A stretch of DNA of 9,067 nucleotides from an uncultured Clostridia bacterium (GCA_945835425.1 CAMAJC010000052.1:1-9067); one strand, 5' to 3'. Shown: positions 1 through 6,934, counted from the stretch's first letter. The notes: a model not told the origin generated them from the sequence alone. Numbers and translations are program-made.

Positions 1-65
1 ATTTTCAGGCTGCGGCTTTTTCTGTCCCCGGCAAAATTGTTTACAGGATGGTCTCCCCGCGGCGG

Positions 66-94
66 TTGATTTCCCATCCCCGTTGCGGTATAAT
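66..94 (+). promoter_or_regulatory. Sigma-A promoter of the three-gene operon
   Basis: TTGATT at 66-71 and a perfect TATAAT at 89-94 are separated by 17 bases, the optimal spacing for the housekeeping sigma factor. A transcript would start near 101, leaving a short leader before the ribosome binding site AAGGGG at 115-120 and the ATG at 127. No operator-like palindrome is evident. Bases 1-65 hold nothing else that I recognise. Confidence 0.75.
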
Positions 95-126
95 AGCGGT
101 AGTAAGTCGCGAGAAAGGGGTATCCT

Positions 127-687
127 ATGGCCAAAAAACAGGGAAAAAATGCAAATTACCAGACCGGGAAAAAGCTTGCGGAAAAGCGCCTGGCCGAGCA
201 GAAAGAGGTGCTGAAAAAGGAACAGGTTTTTGAAGGACATAAGCTGACCGGTACGGCGAAAAAGAAAATAAAAATGAAAACGACGCAGATTATCTGTCTG
301 GTCATGGTCGTGTTGCTGCTGCTCAGCAGCGGCGCTACGGTGATCTACGCCATCGCCTCCCAGAGTTCTGCCAAGTCTGCCGCCGAGTACCTTTATCCGC
401 CGCTTTTCCTGTACGACGGAACCTACTATATGGTCACATCGGAGCAGCTCTATGAAACACCCGAAGGAGAATCCGCCGAGAACCTGACCGCCCTTGTCTC
501 CGGCGACCAGAACACTTTCCCGGTGTCGGAAGGAAGCTGCAACTTCGGCCGGAAAACGGTGCCGTTTTTGCTGGTGGACGGGGTGATGTACTGCTGTCTC
601 GACGACGGCAGCTACCTCAAATGCACCGAGTTCTCCTCCGTTTCTTCCGACAACGGCGATGATAGCAGCGTTGTGAGCGGCGAATAA
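127..687 (+). CDS. Single-pass membrane protein of unknown function
   Basis: This 186-residue protein matches no family I recognise. Residues 1-52 are very rich in Lys, with Glu and Gln, and look cytoplasmic and possibly helical. Residues 53-76 form one strongly hydrophobic segment (IICLVMVVLLLL and following), best read as a membrane anchor with the positive side inside. Residues 77-186 would be an extracytoplasmic domain rich in Tyr, Ser and acidic residues, with Cys at 138, 156, 157 and 166 and a low-complexity Ser/Asp tail. The start is chosen because AAGGGG lies 6 bases upstream. It is the first gene after the promoter and ends 13 bases before the HAD gene, so the three genes are probably co-transcribed. 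The protein is real by context and ribosome binding site, but its function is unknown. Confidence 0.8.
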   Translation: MAKKQGKNANYQTGKKLAEKRLAEQKEVLKKEQVFEGHKLTGTAKKKIKMKTTQIICLVMVVLLLLSSGATVIYAIASQSSAKSAAEYLYPPLFLYDGTYYMVTSEQLYETPEGESAENLTALVSGDQNTFPVSEGSCNFGRKTVPFLLVDGVMYCCLDDGSYLKCTEFSSVSSDNGDDSSVVSGE

Positions 688-700
688 AAAGGAGTATGAC

Positions 701-1396
701 ATGAAAAAATACGATATTATTTTAATGGACGCGGACGATACGATTTTTGACTTCGGAAAAGCCGAGGAAAACGCTTTGAAACGGTTGTTCACGATGTACA
801 ACATCCCCTGGAACGAGGAAAATGTGCACACCTATCAGGAAATCAACGAGGAGATGTGGCGGCAGTTTGAAAGAGGCGATATCACCAAGAGCTATCTCCT
901 CGACAACCGCTTCGCCCTCTTTTTCGCCGCAAAGGGCATCACCGCCGACGGCGTGAAAGCCAATGAAGATTACCTCGACGGGCTGGCGGAAGGAAACTTT
1001 CTGCTGCCGGGAGCGCTGGAGCTGTGCAGGGCGATTAAGGAACTGGGCTGCGGGCTGTACCTCGCCACCAACGGCGTCACCCGTGTCCAGAAAAACCGTC
1101 TCGCGACCTCGGATATCCGGCCCTTTTGCGACGGCATCTTCGTCTCGGAAGAGGCCGGTTCTCAGAAGCCGCAGAAGGAGTATTTTCAGTATGTGCTGGA
1201 CAAGCTCGGAAACCCCGACAAATCCCGGGTGCTGATGGTCGGGGACTCGCTGACCAGCGATATGAAGGGCGCCGTTCAGTACGGCATCGACAGCTGCTGG
1301 CTGAACACAAAAGGCCAGACCACCGACCTGCCGGTCACCTATACAGTCACATCCATCCCCGATATCCTGCCGGTCATCGCCGGAGAACCAGTATAA
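701..1396 (+). CDS. HAD-family hydrolase, YjjG-like 5'-nucleotidase
   Basis: This 231-residue cytosolic HAD phosphatase has all four motifs. Motif I is DADDT (nucleophile D10, acid/base D12). Motif II is Thr123 in LATNG. Motif III is Lys156 in SQKP. Motif IV is GDSLTSD (D182, D187), which binds Mg2+. Residues about 15-100 form the helical cap, as in subfamily I enzymes. The DADDTIFDF start and the overall length resemble the YjjG/YfnB group, which dephosphorylates pyrimidine nucleoside monophosphates, including non-canonical ones (house-cleaning). Substrate assignment is by family only, since HAD specificity is hard to read from sequence. AAAAAGGAG lies 6 bases before the ATG. The gene sits between the membrane protein and the PAP2 gene with gaps of 13 and 3 bases. 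Confidence 0.88.
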   Translation: MKKYDIILMDADDTIFDFGKAEENALKRLFTMYNIPWNEENVHTYQEINEEMWRQFERGDITKSYLLDNRFALFFAAKGITADGVKANEDYLDGLAEGNFLLPGALELCRAIKELGCGLYLATNGVTRVQKNRLATSDIRPFCDGIFVSEEAGSQKPQKEYFQYVLDKLGNPDKSRVLMVGDSLTSDMKGAVQYGIDSCWLNTKGQTTDLPVTYTVTSIPDILPVIAGEPV

Positions 1397-1399
1397 ACG

Positions 1400-1921
1400 A
1401 TGACTGAACAGCAATACCAGCGGATTCTGGGGTTTTTGCGGGCAAATCCGCGCCGGGAAAAAATCGCGGCTGCACTTACGCGCCATCTGCCGAAAGTCTT
1501 TTTCGCCGTTTATGCGGCTGAACTGATTGTGCTGGCCATACAGTGCCTGCAGGACGGCTTTGCGGCAGACCGGCTGCGGACGCTTTCCGGCGCGGTACTC
1601 ATGCCGGCGCTCTGTCTGCTGACCACTTCCCTGCTGCGGAAAAAACTAAACCGTGAGCGTCCGTATGAATTGCTCCCGATCACGCCGCTGATTCATAAGG
1701 ACACCCGCGGACACTCCTTCCCGTCCAACCATACCGCCAGCGCTTTTGTGCTGGCTCTGACGGCCTTTCAGCTCTCCTGCCCGCTCGGTGTTATGATGCT
1801 GCTGCTGGCGGCTCTGACGGGGCTGAGCCGGGTCGCAGCCGGGCTGCACTGGCCGAAAGACGTCCTTTGCGGCATGGGGATTGGAACCATCCTCGGCGTG
1901 CTCCAGCTGATTATTTTTTAA
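1400..1921 (+). CDS. PAP2-family membrane phosphatase
   Basis: This 173-residue integral membrane protein of the type 2 phosphatidic acid phosphatase superfamily probably removes phosphate from a lipid phosphate or polyprenyl (undecaprenyl) pyrophosphate on the outer membrane face. Three signature regions are visible: RKKLNRERP near residues 80-88, FPSNH at 107-111, and SRVAAGLHWPKD at 143-154, which holds the catalytic His150 and Asp154. Hydrophobic segments lie near 33-50, 62-79, 112-126, 129-148 and 156-173. Two motif variations are present. PSNH replaces the usual PSGH, and at the exact K-x6-RP spacing the residue is Arg80, with Lys81 beside it. The start lies 3 bases after the HAD stop with a weak GGAGAA 12 bases upstream, so translational coupling is likely. 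No clear terminator follows. Confidence 0.88.
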   Translation: MTEQQYQRILGFLRANPRREKIAAALTRHLPKVFFAVYAAELIVLAIQCLQDGFAADRLRTLSGAVLMPALCLLTTSLLRKKLNRERPYELLPITPLIHKDTRGHSFPSNHTASAFVLALTAFQLSCPLGVMMLLLAALTGLSRVAAGLHWPKDVLCGMGIGTILGVLQLIIF

Positions 1922-2008
1922 ACACATAAATTAGCGGCTGTCTGCGTATACTGGTAAAGGTACTGCTCCGTATTGTTTCAAGATATGTAAATTTTATATT
2001 ACAATATA

Positions 2009-2059
2009 TTGCTATTTGCATACAATAGCGTTATAATGATTATAGAAGTCATACATTAT
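2009..2059 (+). promoter_or_regulatory. Promoter and possible operator of the toxin-antitoxin operon
   Basis: TTGCTA at 2009-2014 and TATAAT at 2032-2037 are 17 bases apart, a good sigma-A promoter in an AT-rich stretch. ATAATG (2033-2038) and CATTAT (2054-2059) form an inverted repeat overlapping the -10 box and the start of transcription. RelB/DinJ antitoxins are ribbon-helix-helix proteins that bind such repeats to repress their own operon, so this is a candidate operator. The promoter is the firmer part and the operator is inference. The rest of 1922-2008 is AT-rich with no terminator or gene that I can see. Confidence 0.6.
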
Positions 2060-2095
2060 TATGGAAACAGTTATTCACAGAAAGGAGCATACCTT

Positions 2096-2365
2096 ATGGC
2101 ACAAGCCACCATTACCGCACGGGTCGATGAACAGGATAAAGCAAAATTTGACGCCTTTTGTTCCAGTGTTGGACTGAACACCTCTACTGCAATCAATCTG
2201 TATATCAAAGCGGTTCTCCGCGAAAACCGGATTCCTTTTGAAATCTCCGCCAAATCTGACCCGTTTTACAGCGAAGCCAATCAGGCTTATCTGTTAAAAT
2301 CGGTGCAGGAACTGCGTGAAGGAAAAGGGAAAGTGCATGAGCTGATCGAGGCAGAGGATGAGTGA
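2096..2365 (+). CDS. RelB/DinJ-family antitoxin
   Basis: This 89-residue antitoxin has an N-terminal ribbon-helix-helix DNA-binding domain: the beta strand ATITARVDE at residues 4-12, then helices across about 13-48 (KAKFDAFCSSVGL, STAINLYIKAVL). A charged, probably flexible C-terminal tail (about 55-89, rich in Glu and Lys) would wrap and neutralise the toxin. The sequence resembles the DinJ branch of RelB proteins. The ATG at 2096 is chosen over upstream in-frame starts because AAAGGAG at 2081-2087 sits 8 bases before it and alignment with the family begins at MAQATI. The stop overlaps the toxin start by 8 bases, the usual arrangement for coupled antitoxin-toxin translation. It probably autoregulates the promoter at 2009-2037. 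Confidence 0.92.
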   Translation: MAQATITARVDEQDKAKFDAFCSSVGLNTSTAINLYIKAVLRENRIPFEISAKSDPFYSEANQAYLLKSVQELREGKGKVHELIEAEDE

Positions 2366-2627
2366 AAAAATCTGGTCGGATGACGCCTGGGCTGACTATC
2401 TGTACTGGCAGACACAGGACAAAAAAACGCTGAAAAGGATCAATCTCCTGATAAAGGATATTGAACGCAATGGATGCCTGCAGGGAATCGGCGAACCGGA
2501 AGCCTTGCGGGGAAATCTGCAAGGTGAGTACAGCCGGAGAATCAATGAAAAAGACCGTCTTGTATACCATATGGAAAACGGCAGAATCTATATTGCCCAC
2601 TGCCGCGGGCATTACGGCGATAAATAA
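2358..2627 (+). CDS. yoeB: YoeB/Txe-family mRNA interferase toxin
   Basis: This 89-residue toxin has the RelE fold of the YoeB/Txe family. Such toxins bind the ribosomal A site and cut mRNA there, stopping translation when the antitoxin is degraded. Family features run the whole length: IWSDDAW near the start, YLYWQ, DKKTLKRINLLIKDI, a GEPE motif, SRRI, DRLVY and the C-terminal HCRGHY. Residues E48, R67, H85 and Y86 line up with the catalytic E46, R65, H83 and Y84 of Escherichia coli YoeB, so the toxin looks active. A few extra residues (GDK) follow the usual terminal HY. The ATGAGTGA overlap with the antitoxin stop fixes the start. The partner is DinJ/RelB-like rather than the classical YefM. 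Confidence 0.95.
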   Translation: MSEKIWSDDAWADYLYWQTQDKKTLKRINLLIKDIERNGCLQGIGEPEALRGNLQGEYSRRINEKDRLVYHMENGRIYIAHCRGHYGDK

Positions 2628-2659
2628 TTCTCATTTTTTTACAAATCCGGATATGACCC

Positions 2660-2688
2660 TTGACATTTTTGAAAGTCACGGCTATAAT
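2660..2688 (+). promoter_or_regulatory. Consensus sigma-A promoter of the aspS-gatC/gatA/gatB operon
   Basis: A perfect TTGACA (2660-2665) and a perfect TATAAT (2683-2688) are spaced by 17 bases. Transcription should begin near 2695, just ahead of the T-box stem I. Such a strong promoter suits a leader regulated by premature termination. It lies 33 bases after the toxin stop, so the operon is independent of the toxin-antitoxin pair. Confidence 0.92.
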
Positions 2689-2701
2689 AGTTGCATATTC
2701 A

Positions 2702-3002
2702 AAAACCGGCGTTGAAGGGAAGAGTACGCTGAAATGGTAGTGGAAGTGCTTGTCACTTCGCCAGAGAGCCGCAGGCGGTGGGATTGCGGTACGGATTTTC
2801 AGCCGAAGAACAGCCCAGAGCTGCTGACCGAAAAGGGCGTTTATCCGCTCCCAGTAGACTCAGACGGGTTCGGACCGTTACATCCGATAAATATTTGGCT
2901 TTAAGCCATGTATTGAGCAGGGATTATTATAATCCAATTTAGGTGGTACCGCGGAAGTTTACCTTTCGTCCTAACTTTTCAGTTTGGGACGAAAGGTTTT
3001 TT
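2702..3002 (+). promoter_or_regulatory. T-box riboswitch leader, probable Asn (AAC) specifier
   Basis: This is a tRNA-sensing leader of class T-box. The T-box core AGGTGGTACCGCGG starts at 2941 and is followed by an intrinsic terminator. Stem I is recognisable. The loop-E strand AGTA is at 2723-2726, and the helix GCTGAAAT (2728-2735) pairs with ATTTTCAGC (2795-2803). The distal AGAGAG and CCGC...GCGG elements lie at 2764-2789. On the 3' side, GAAGAACAG follows the helix at 2805-2813. The family pattern GAA-codon-A is met by AAC at 2809-2811 followed by A2812 if one extra G is allowed, giving an Asn specifier. The strict register would give GAA, followed by C. The bulge TGGT would pair with the tRNA end GCCA through one wobble. 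Uncharged tRNA-Asn would then stabilise the antiterminator and switch the operon on. Confidence 0.88.
2961..3002 (+). terminator. T-box regulated intrinsic terminator
   Basis: ACCTTTCGTCC (2961-2971) pairs perfectly with GGACGAAAGGT (2987-2997) and is followed by TTTTT. ACCT at the start of the stem can instead pair with AGGT at 2941-2944 in the T-box, giving the alternative antiterminator. It controls read-through into aspS-gatC. Confidence 0.92.
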
Positions 3003-3065
3003 GTTTTCCTGCGTTTCTGCGCTGTATATAGAGAAACCTGAAAAAGGAAAGGAATGGATTGAATT

Positions 3066-5150
3066 ATGATGAGAACCGATTACTGCGGTGCGCTCAGAGA
3101 AAAAGATGTTGGGCGCATCGTCACCGCCGCCGGTTGGGTACAGACCAAGCGGGATATGGGCGGCGTCATTTTTATCGACCTGGGCGACCGGGAGGGGACG
3201 CTGCAGGTGGTCTTTAACCTGCAAAACCTCTCTCCCGAGGACTTCGCCGCCGCTGAAAAGCTGCGCAACCAGTCGGTCATCCAGGTAAAAGGCCCGATTC
3301 AGATCCGCTCGGCCGACACCTACAACCCCAGGCTCCAGACCGGCACCATCGAACTGATGGCCGAGAGCCTGACCATCCTCTCGCAGGCCGACCAGCTGCC
3401 CTTTGAGCTGGATGACAATGTGACCGTAAGAGAAGACCTGCGGCTGAAATACCGCTATCTTGACCTGCGGCGGAAACCCCTTTATCAGAACCTCCTGACC
3501 CGTCACAAGCTGGTCAAGGTGGTCGAGGATTACCTCGACGCCCATGGTTTTCTGAACGTCGAAACTCCGATGCTCTGCAAATCGACTCCCGAGGGCGCGC
3601 GCGACTACCTCGTCCCCAGCCGCGTCCATCCCGGCAGCTTTTACGCCCTTCCCCAGTCCCCGCAGATTTATAAGCAGCTCTTAATGGTCGGCGGCATCGA
3701 CCGGTATTATCAGATTGCCCGCTGCTTCCGCGACGAAGACCTCCGCGCCGACCGCCAGCCGGAATTTACCCAGGTCGACATGGAAATGTCCTTTGTCGAG
3801 CAGGAAGACATCTTCCGACACCTCGAAAGCCTGTTCAAGCACATCATGCGCGAGATGAAGGGCATGGACATCACCGAGCCGTTCCTCCGGCTGACCTGGA
3901 AAGAAGCGATGGACGTTTACGGCTCCGATAAGCCCGACCTCCGCTTCGGCCTGCCGATTGTCGACATCACCGAAATCGCGCGAGTCTGCAGCTTCTCGGT
4001 CTTCCGCAAGGTCGCCGATATGGGCGGCGTTGTCCGGGCTATCTGCGTTCCCGGCGGCAACGATTTCACCCGCTCGACCATCGATGAACTGACCCGCAAG
4101 GCCCAGAGCTACGGCGCAAAAGGCATGGCGTGGATTGCGCTGCGGCCGGACGGCGAAGTTTATTCTATCCTGACCAAGTATTTCTCCGAAGAAGATATCG
4201 CCGCTATCGTAAAAGCGGTCGACGCTCATCCGGGCGATTTCATCCTCTTCTGCGCCGACAAGCTGGCGACCGTCAGACGGGTACTGGGCTCTCTCCGATT
4301 GGATCTCGGCGACCTGCTGGGTCTGCGCAGCAAGCAGGTGTACAAATTCCTCTTTGTCACCGATTTCCCGCAGTTTGAGTGGTCGGAGGAGGAAAAGCGC
4401 TGGGTCGCGACCCACCATCCCTTCACAATGCCCTACCCCGAGGACGTCCAGTACCTCAAAACCGACCCCGAACGGGTCCGCGCGCAGGCATATGACGTCG
4501 TTTTAAACGGTGTCGAGATGGGCTCCGGCTCGATTCGTATTCATGACCAGCAGGTGCAGAAAACGATGTTTGAAGCGCTGGGCTTTGACGATGAGGAGAT
4601 TCAGGACCGGTTCGGGTTTATGGTCAATGCTTTCCGCTACGGCACACCGCCTCATGGCGGCTTCGCATTCGGCCTCGACCGTCTGACGATGATTCTCTGC
4701 GGCGCCGATTCGCTGCGCGACGTCATTGCTTTCCCGAAGGTCAAGGACGCTTCCGACCCGATGACCAGCGCGCCTACCACCGTCAGCACCGAACAGCTGG
4801 AAGTGCTGGGGCTGCTGGAAGGTTTCAAGCAGGAGCATCTCGACAGCGTCGAGCGCAAAAAGAAAAACGCCGGACTGATCGATATTGAAAACGTCGCAAA
4901 CCTCGCCCGGCTGAGCTTAACCGATGAGGAACGTCGGGAGATGCCCGCGCAGATGGGCGACATCATCGCCTTTGCAAACCAGCTCTCCGCCCTGGACACC
5001 GAAGGCGTCCCGATCACCGCCCACGTCGTCCCGATGAAAAACGTCCTGCGCGAAGACGAGGTGGAAGTAAACTTCACCCGCGACGAAATGCTCTTCAACG
5101 CACCCACCAGCGACGGCGTCTATATGACCGTCCCGAAGACGTTTGATTAA
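3066..5150 (+). CDS. aspS-gatC: Fused aspartyl-tRNA synthetase and GatC amidotransferase subunit
   Basis: This 694-residue cytosolic fusion protein has two parts. Residues 1-590 are a complete bacterial AspRS. They hold an OB-fold anticodon-binding domain (about 1-110, WVQTKRDMGGVIF), class II motif 1 (VETPML near 165-170), motif 2 (FRDEDLRADRQPEFTQ at 221-236), a GAD insertion (about 290-420) and motif 3 (GFAFGLDRL at 532-540). A charged linker (about 591-604) leads to a full GatC (605-694), which begins IDIENVANLARLSL and contains MKNVLREDE. GatC normally stands alone at about 95 residues. No internal start with a ribosome binding site precedes it, so the fusion is real. The product would place aspartate on tRNA-Asp, probably also tRNA-Asn, and hold the GatA-GatB amidotransferase. 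The ATG lies 13 bases after GGAAAGGA, a rather long spacing, and a second ATG follows immediately. Confidence 0.97.
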   Translation: MMRTDYCGALREKDVGRIVTAAGWVQTKRDMGGVIFIDLGDREGTLQVVFNLQNLSPEDFAAAEKLRNQSVIQVKGPIQIRSADTYNPRLQTGTIELMAESLTILSQADQLPFELDDNVTVREDLRLKYRYLDLRRKPLYQNLLTRHKLVKVVEDYLDAHGFLNVETPMLCKSTPEGARDYLVPSRVHPGSFYALPQSPQIYKQLLMVGGIDRYYQIARCFRDEDLRADRQPEFTQVDMEMSFVEQEDIFRHLESLFKHIMREMKGMDITEPFLRLTWKEAMDVYGSDKPDLRFGLPIVDITEIARVCSFSVFRKVADMGGVVRAICVPGGNDFTRSTIDELTRKAQSYGAKGMAWIALRPDGEVYSILTKYFSEEDIAAIVKAVDAHPGDFILFCADKLATVRRVLGSLRLDLGDLLGLRSKQVYKFLFVTDFPQFEWSEEEKRWVATHHPFTMPYPEDVQYLKTDPERVRAQAYDVVLNGVEMGSGSIRIHDQQVQKTMFEALGFDDEEIQDRFGFMVNAFRYGTPPHGGFAFGLDRLTMILCGADSLRDVIAFPKVKDASDPMTSAPTTVSTEQLEVLGLLEGFKQEHLDSVERKKKNAGLIDIENVANLARLSLTDEERREMPAQMGDIIAFANQLSALDTEGVPITAHVVPMKNVLREDEVEVNFTRDEMLFNAPTSDGVYMTVPKTFD

Positions 5151-5420
5151 CCAGCTTTTTGAAAAAAGCTGGGCAAAAACTTTCCTGTCCGCCGCGGGCG
5201 GTCACGGACCGCTTTTATCCGCCGCGGCCGCAGTATCACGCGGGATGACTGAGCAAGACTGCTCGTCAAGTTCGCAGTCTTCGACACTTTTCAGCACGCG
5301 GAAAAGTAGTAGAATATCTGCCCGGAGGTTCGACGGACGCGCAGAGCGTCCGGGCAGCGTTCTTCTCCCGCTGACGGAGAGCGTGACAAGAAAGTTTTGC
5401 CCCGCTTTTTCAAAAGCGGG
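5151..5420 (+). repeat. MITE-like structured element with terminal inverted repeats
   Basis: The 309 bases between gatC and gatA hold no gene but a palindrome-rich element. Its ends, 5151-5189 and 5385-5420, are imperfect inverted repeats of 36-39 bases, and each contains its own hairpin (CCAGCTTTT/AAAAGCTGG at 5151-5172; CCCGCTTTT/AAAAGCGGG at 5401-5420). Inside are further perfect stems: GCGGTC-ACG-GACCGC (5198-5212), AAGACTGC/GCAGTCTT (5255-5281), ACTTTTC/GAAAAGT (5287-5307), and TGCCCGGA/TCCGGGCA, which competes with GGACGC/GCGTCC (5319-5356). TTAA occurs directly before 5151, overlapping the gatC stop, and again at 5424-5427, a possible target duplication. It has no transposase, so it resembles a MITE moved in trans. 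The hairpins lack T runs, so they are not classical terminators. Confidence 0.7.
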
Positions 5421-5459
5421 AAATTAAATCACATACCATATAAAACGGGGATTTGAATT

Positions 5460-6905
5460 ATGATACAGCAAAAGATTACCGAACTGACGGTACGGGAGCT
5501 GAGCCGGAAACTGCAGGCGAAAGAGATTTCGGCAGTGGAAGCGGCTTCGGCATACCTGACCGCCATTAAAGAAAAAGAGCCTTCCGTTGGAGCGTACCTG
5601 TCGGTGCTGGAAGGCGCGGCCATGCAGAAAGCTGCTGAGGTCGATGACCGCCGGATGAAAGGCGAGACGCTCTCTCCGCTGGCCGGTGTGCCCGTCGGCA
5701 TCAAGGACAATATCTGCACCAGGGGATTTAAAACAACCTGTGCGTCCCGGATGCTGGAAAACTTCACCGCGCCCTATGACGCCCATGTTATGGAACAGCT
5801 GCAGGGTGCAGACGCGGTCATGCTGGGGAAACTGAACATGGACGAATTTGCCATGGGTTCCTCCACCGAAAACAGCTACTTTAAAGTCACCCACAACCCG
5901 CGCGACCTTTCCCGCGTGCCCGGCGGTTCTTCCGGCGGTTCGGCGGCAGCGGTCGCGGCAGGGGAAGCAGCCTTTGCGCTGGGCAGTGATACCGGCGGCT
6001 CGATTCGCCAGCCTGCGGCCTTTTGCGGCGTGGTCGGCATGAAGCCCACTTATGGGACGGTTTCCCGTTACGGGCTGGTGGCGTTCGCTTCGTCGCTGGA
6101 CCAGATCGGGCCGCTGACCAAGGACGTCCGCGACTCGGCCATGGTCATGGACTGCATCGCGGGCTATGACAAGCGGGACTCGACCTCCATCAAGATGGAG
6201 AAGCTTTCCTATTCTTCCGAAATCGGGAAGGATATCCGCGGCATGAAGATTGCCCTGCCGAAAGAGTTCTTCGGCGAAGGCATTTCCGAGGACGTGAAAA
6301 ACGGCATTCAGACGGCTATTATGCAGTTTAAGGCCCTCGGCGCGGAGATTGTTGAGGTTTCGATGCCGACGCTTGCGCACGCGCTGCCTGCTTATTATAT
6401 CATCTCGTCGGCAGAAGCGTCATCCAACCTTGCCCGTTTCGACGGCATCCGCTACGGCTACCGCGCAAAGGACTATGACGACATCACCGAGCTGTACAAA
6501 AACTCCCGCAGCGAGGGCTTCGGCGCTGAGGTCAAACGGAGAATCATGCTGGGCACCTTTGCCCTTTCCTCCGGTTACTACGACGCCTATTATAAAAAGG
6601 CGCTGCAGGTGCGGACCCTGATCGTCAACGACTACAACCGCATCTTTGAGCAGTGCGACTGCATCCTTTCGCCGGTCGCGCCGACCACCGCATATAAAAT
6701 CGGCGAAAAGACCGCAAACCCGCTGGAAATGTATCTGGGCGATATTTATACCGTGCCGGTCAACATCGCCGGTGTGCCCAGCCTGTCGATGCCCTGCGAC
6801 ACCGCGCCTGACGGCCTGCCGGTTGGTATGCAGCTGATCGGCAAGCCCTTCTCCGAACCGACCCTTTACCGCCTTGGCTACGCCTATGAGCGCGCACAGG
6901 GCTAA
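5460..6905 (+). CDS. gatA: Asp-tRNA(Asn)/Glu-tRNA(Gln) amidotransferase subunit A
   Basis: This 481-residue amidase-signature enzyme releases ammonia from glutamine (or uses asparagine) and sends it to GatB for transamidation of Asp-tRNA(Asn) or Glu-tRNA(Gln). The Ser-cisSer-Lys catalytic set is intact: Lys82 (VGIKDN), Ser157 in GGSSGGS and Ser181 in DTGGS, each offset by 3 from the positions known in Staphylococcus aureus GatA. The typical GKLNMDEFAMGSSTENS and GVVGMKPTYG blocks are present. The C-terminus stops at YAYERAQG, a few residues shorter than most GatA proteins, with no sign of frameshift. GGGG at 5447-5450 lies 9 bases before the ATG. The gene is separated from gatC by the MITE-like element and from gatB by 29 bases. 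No convincing promoter of its own is visible. Confidence 0.97.
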   Translation: MIQQKITELTVRELSRKLQAKEISAVEAASAYLTAIKEKEPSVGAYLSVLEGAAMQKAAEVDDRRMKGETLSPLAGVPVGIKDNICTRGFKTTCASRMLENFTAPYDAHVMEQLQGADAVMLGKLNMDEFAMGSSTENSYFKVTHNPRDLSRVPGGSSGGSAAAVAAGEAAFALGSDTGGSIRQPAAFCGVVGMKPTYGTVSRYGLVAFASSLDQIGPLTKDVRDSAMVMDCIAGYDKRDSTSIKMEKLSYSSEIGKDIRGMKIALPKEFFGEGISEDVKNGIQTAIMQFKALGAEIVEVSMPTLAHALPAYYIISSAEASSNLARFDGIRYGYRAKDYDDITELYKNSRSEGFGAEVKRRIMLGTFALSSGYYDAYYKKALQVRTLIVNDYNRIFEQCDCILSPVAPTTAYKIGEKTANPLEMYLGDIYTVPVNIAGVPSLSMPCDTAPDGLPVGMQLIGKPFSEPTLYRLGYAYERAQG

Positions 6906-6934
6906 ACCACTTGGACAAAGAAAGGATAATAAAG

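Noticed and set aside
2205..2612. Minus-strand open frame of 135 codons over the toxin-antitoxin genes
   Set aside because: It is a shadow of the two well-supported plus-strand genes, with no start signal.
5143..5427. Open frame of 94 codons between gatC and gatA
   Set aside because: It is made of the hairpins and inverted ends of the MITE-like element, has no ribosome binding site and gives a low-complexity product.
5439..5444. Possible -10 box TATAAA just before gatA, as a separate gatA promoter
   Set aside because: No -35 box lies at suitable spacing; the hexamer in AT-rich sequence is weak evidence.
5424..6380. Minus-strand open frame of 318 codons over gatA
   Set aside because: It lies antisense to a clearly conserved gatA; long antisense frames are expected in GC-rich codon use, and its product resembles nothing I know.
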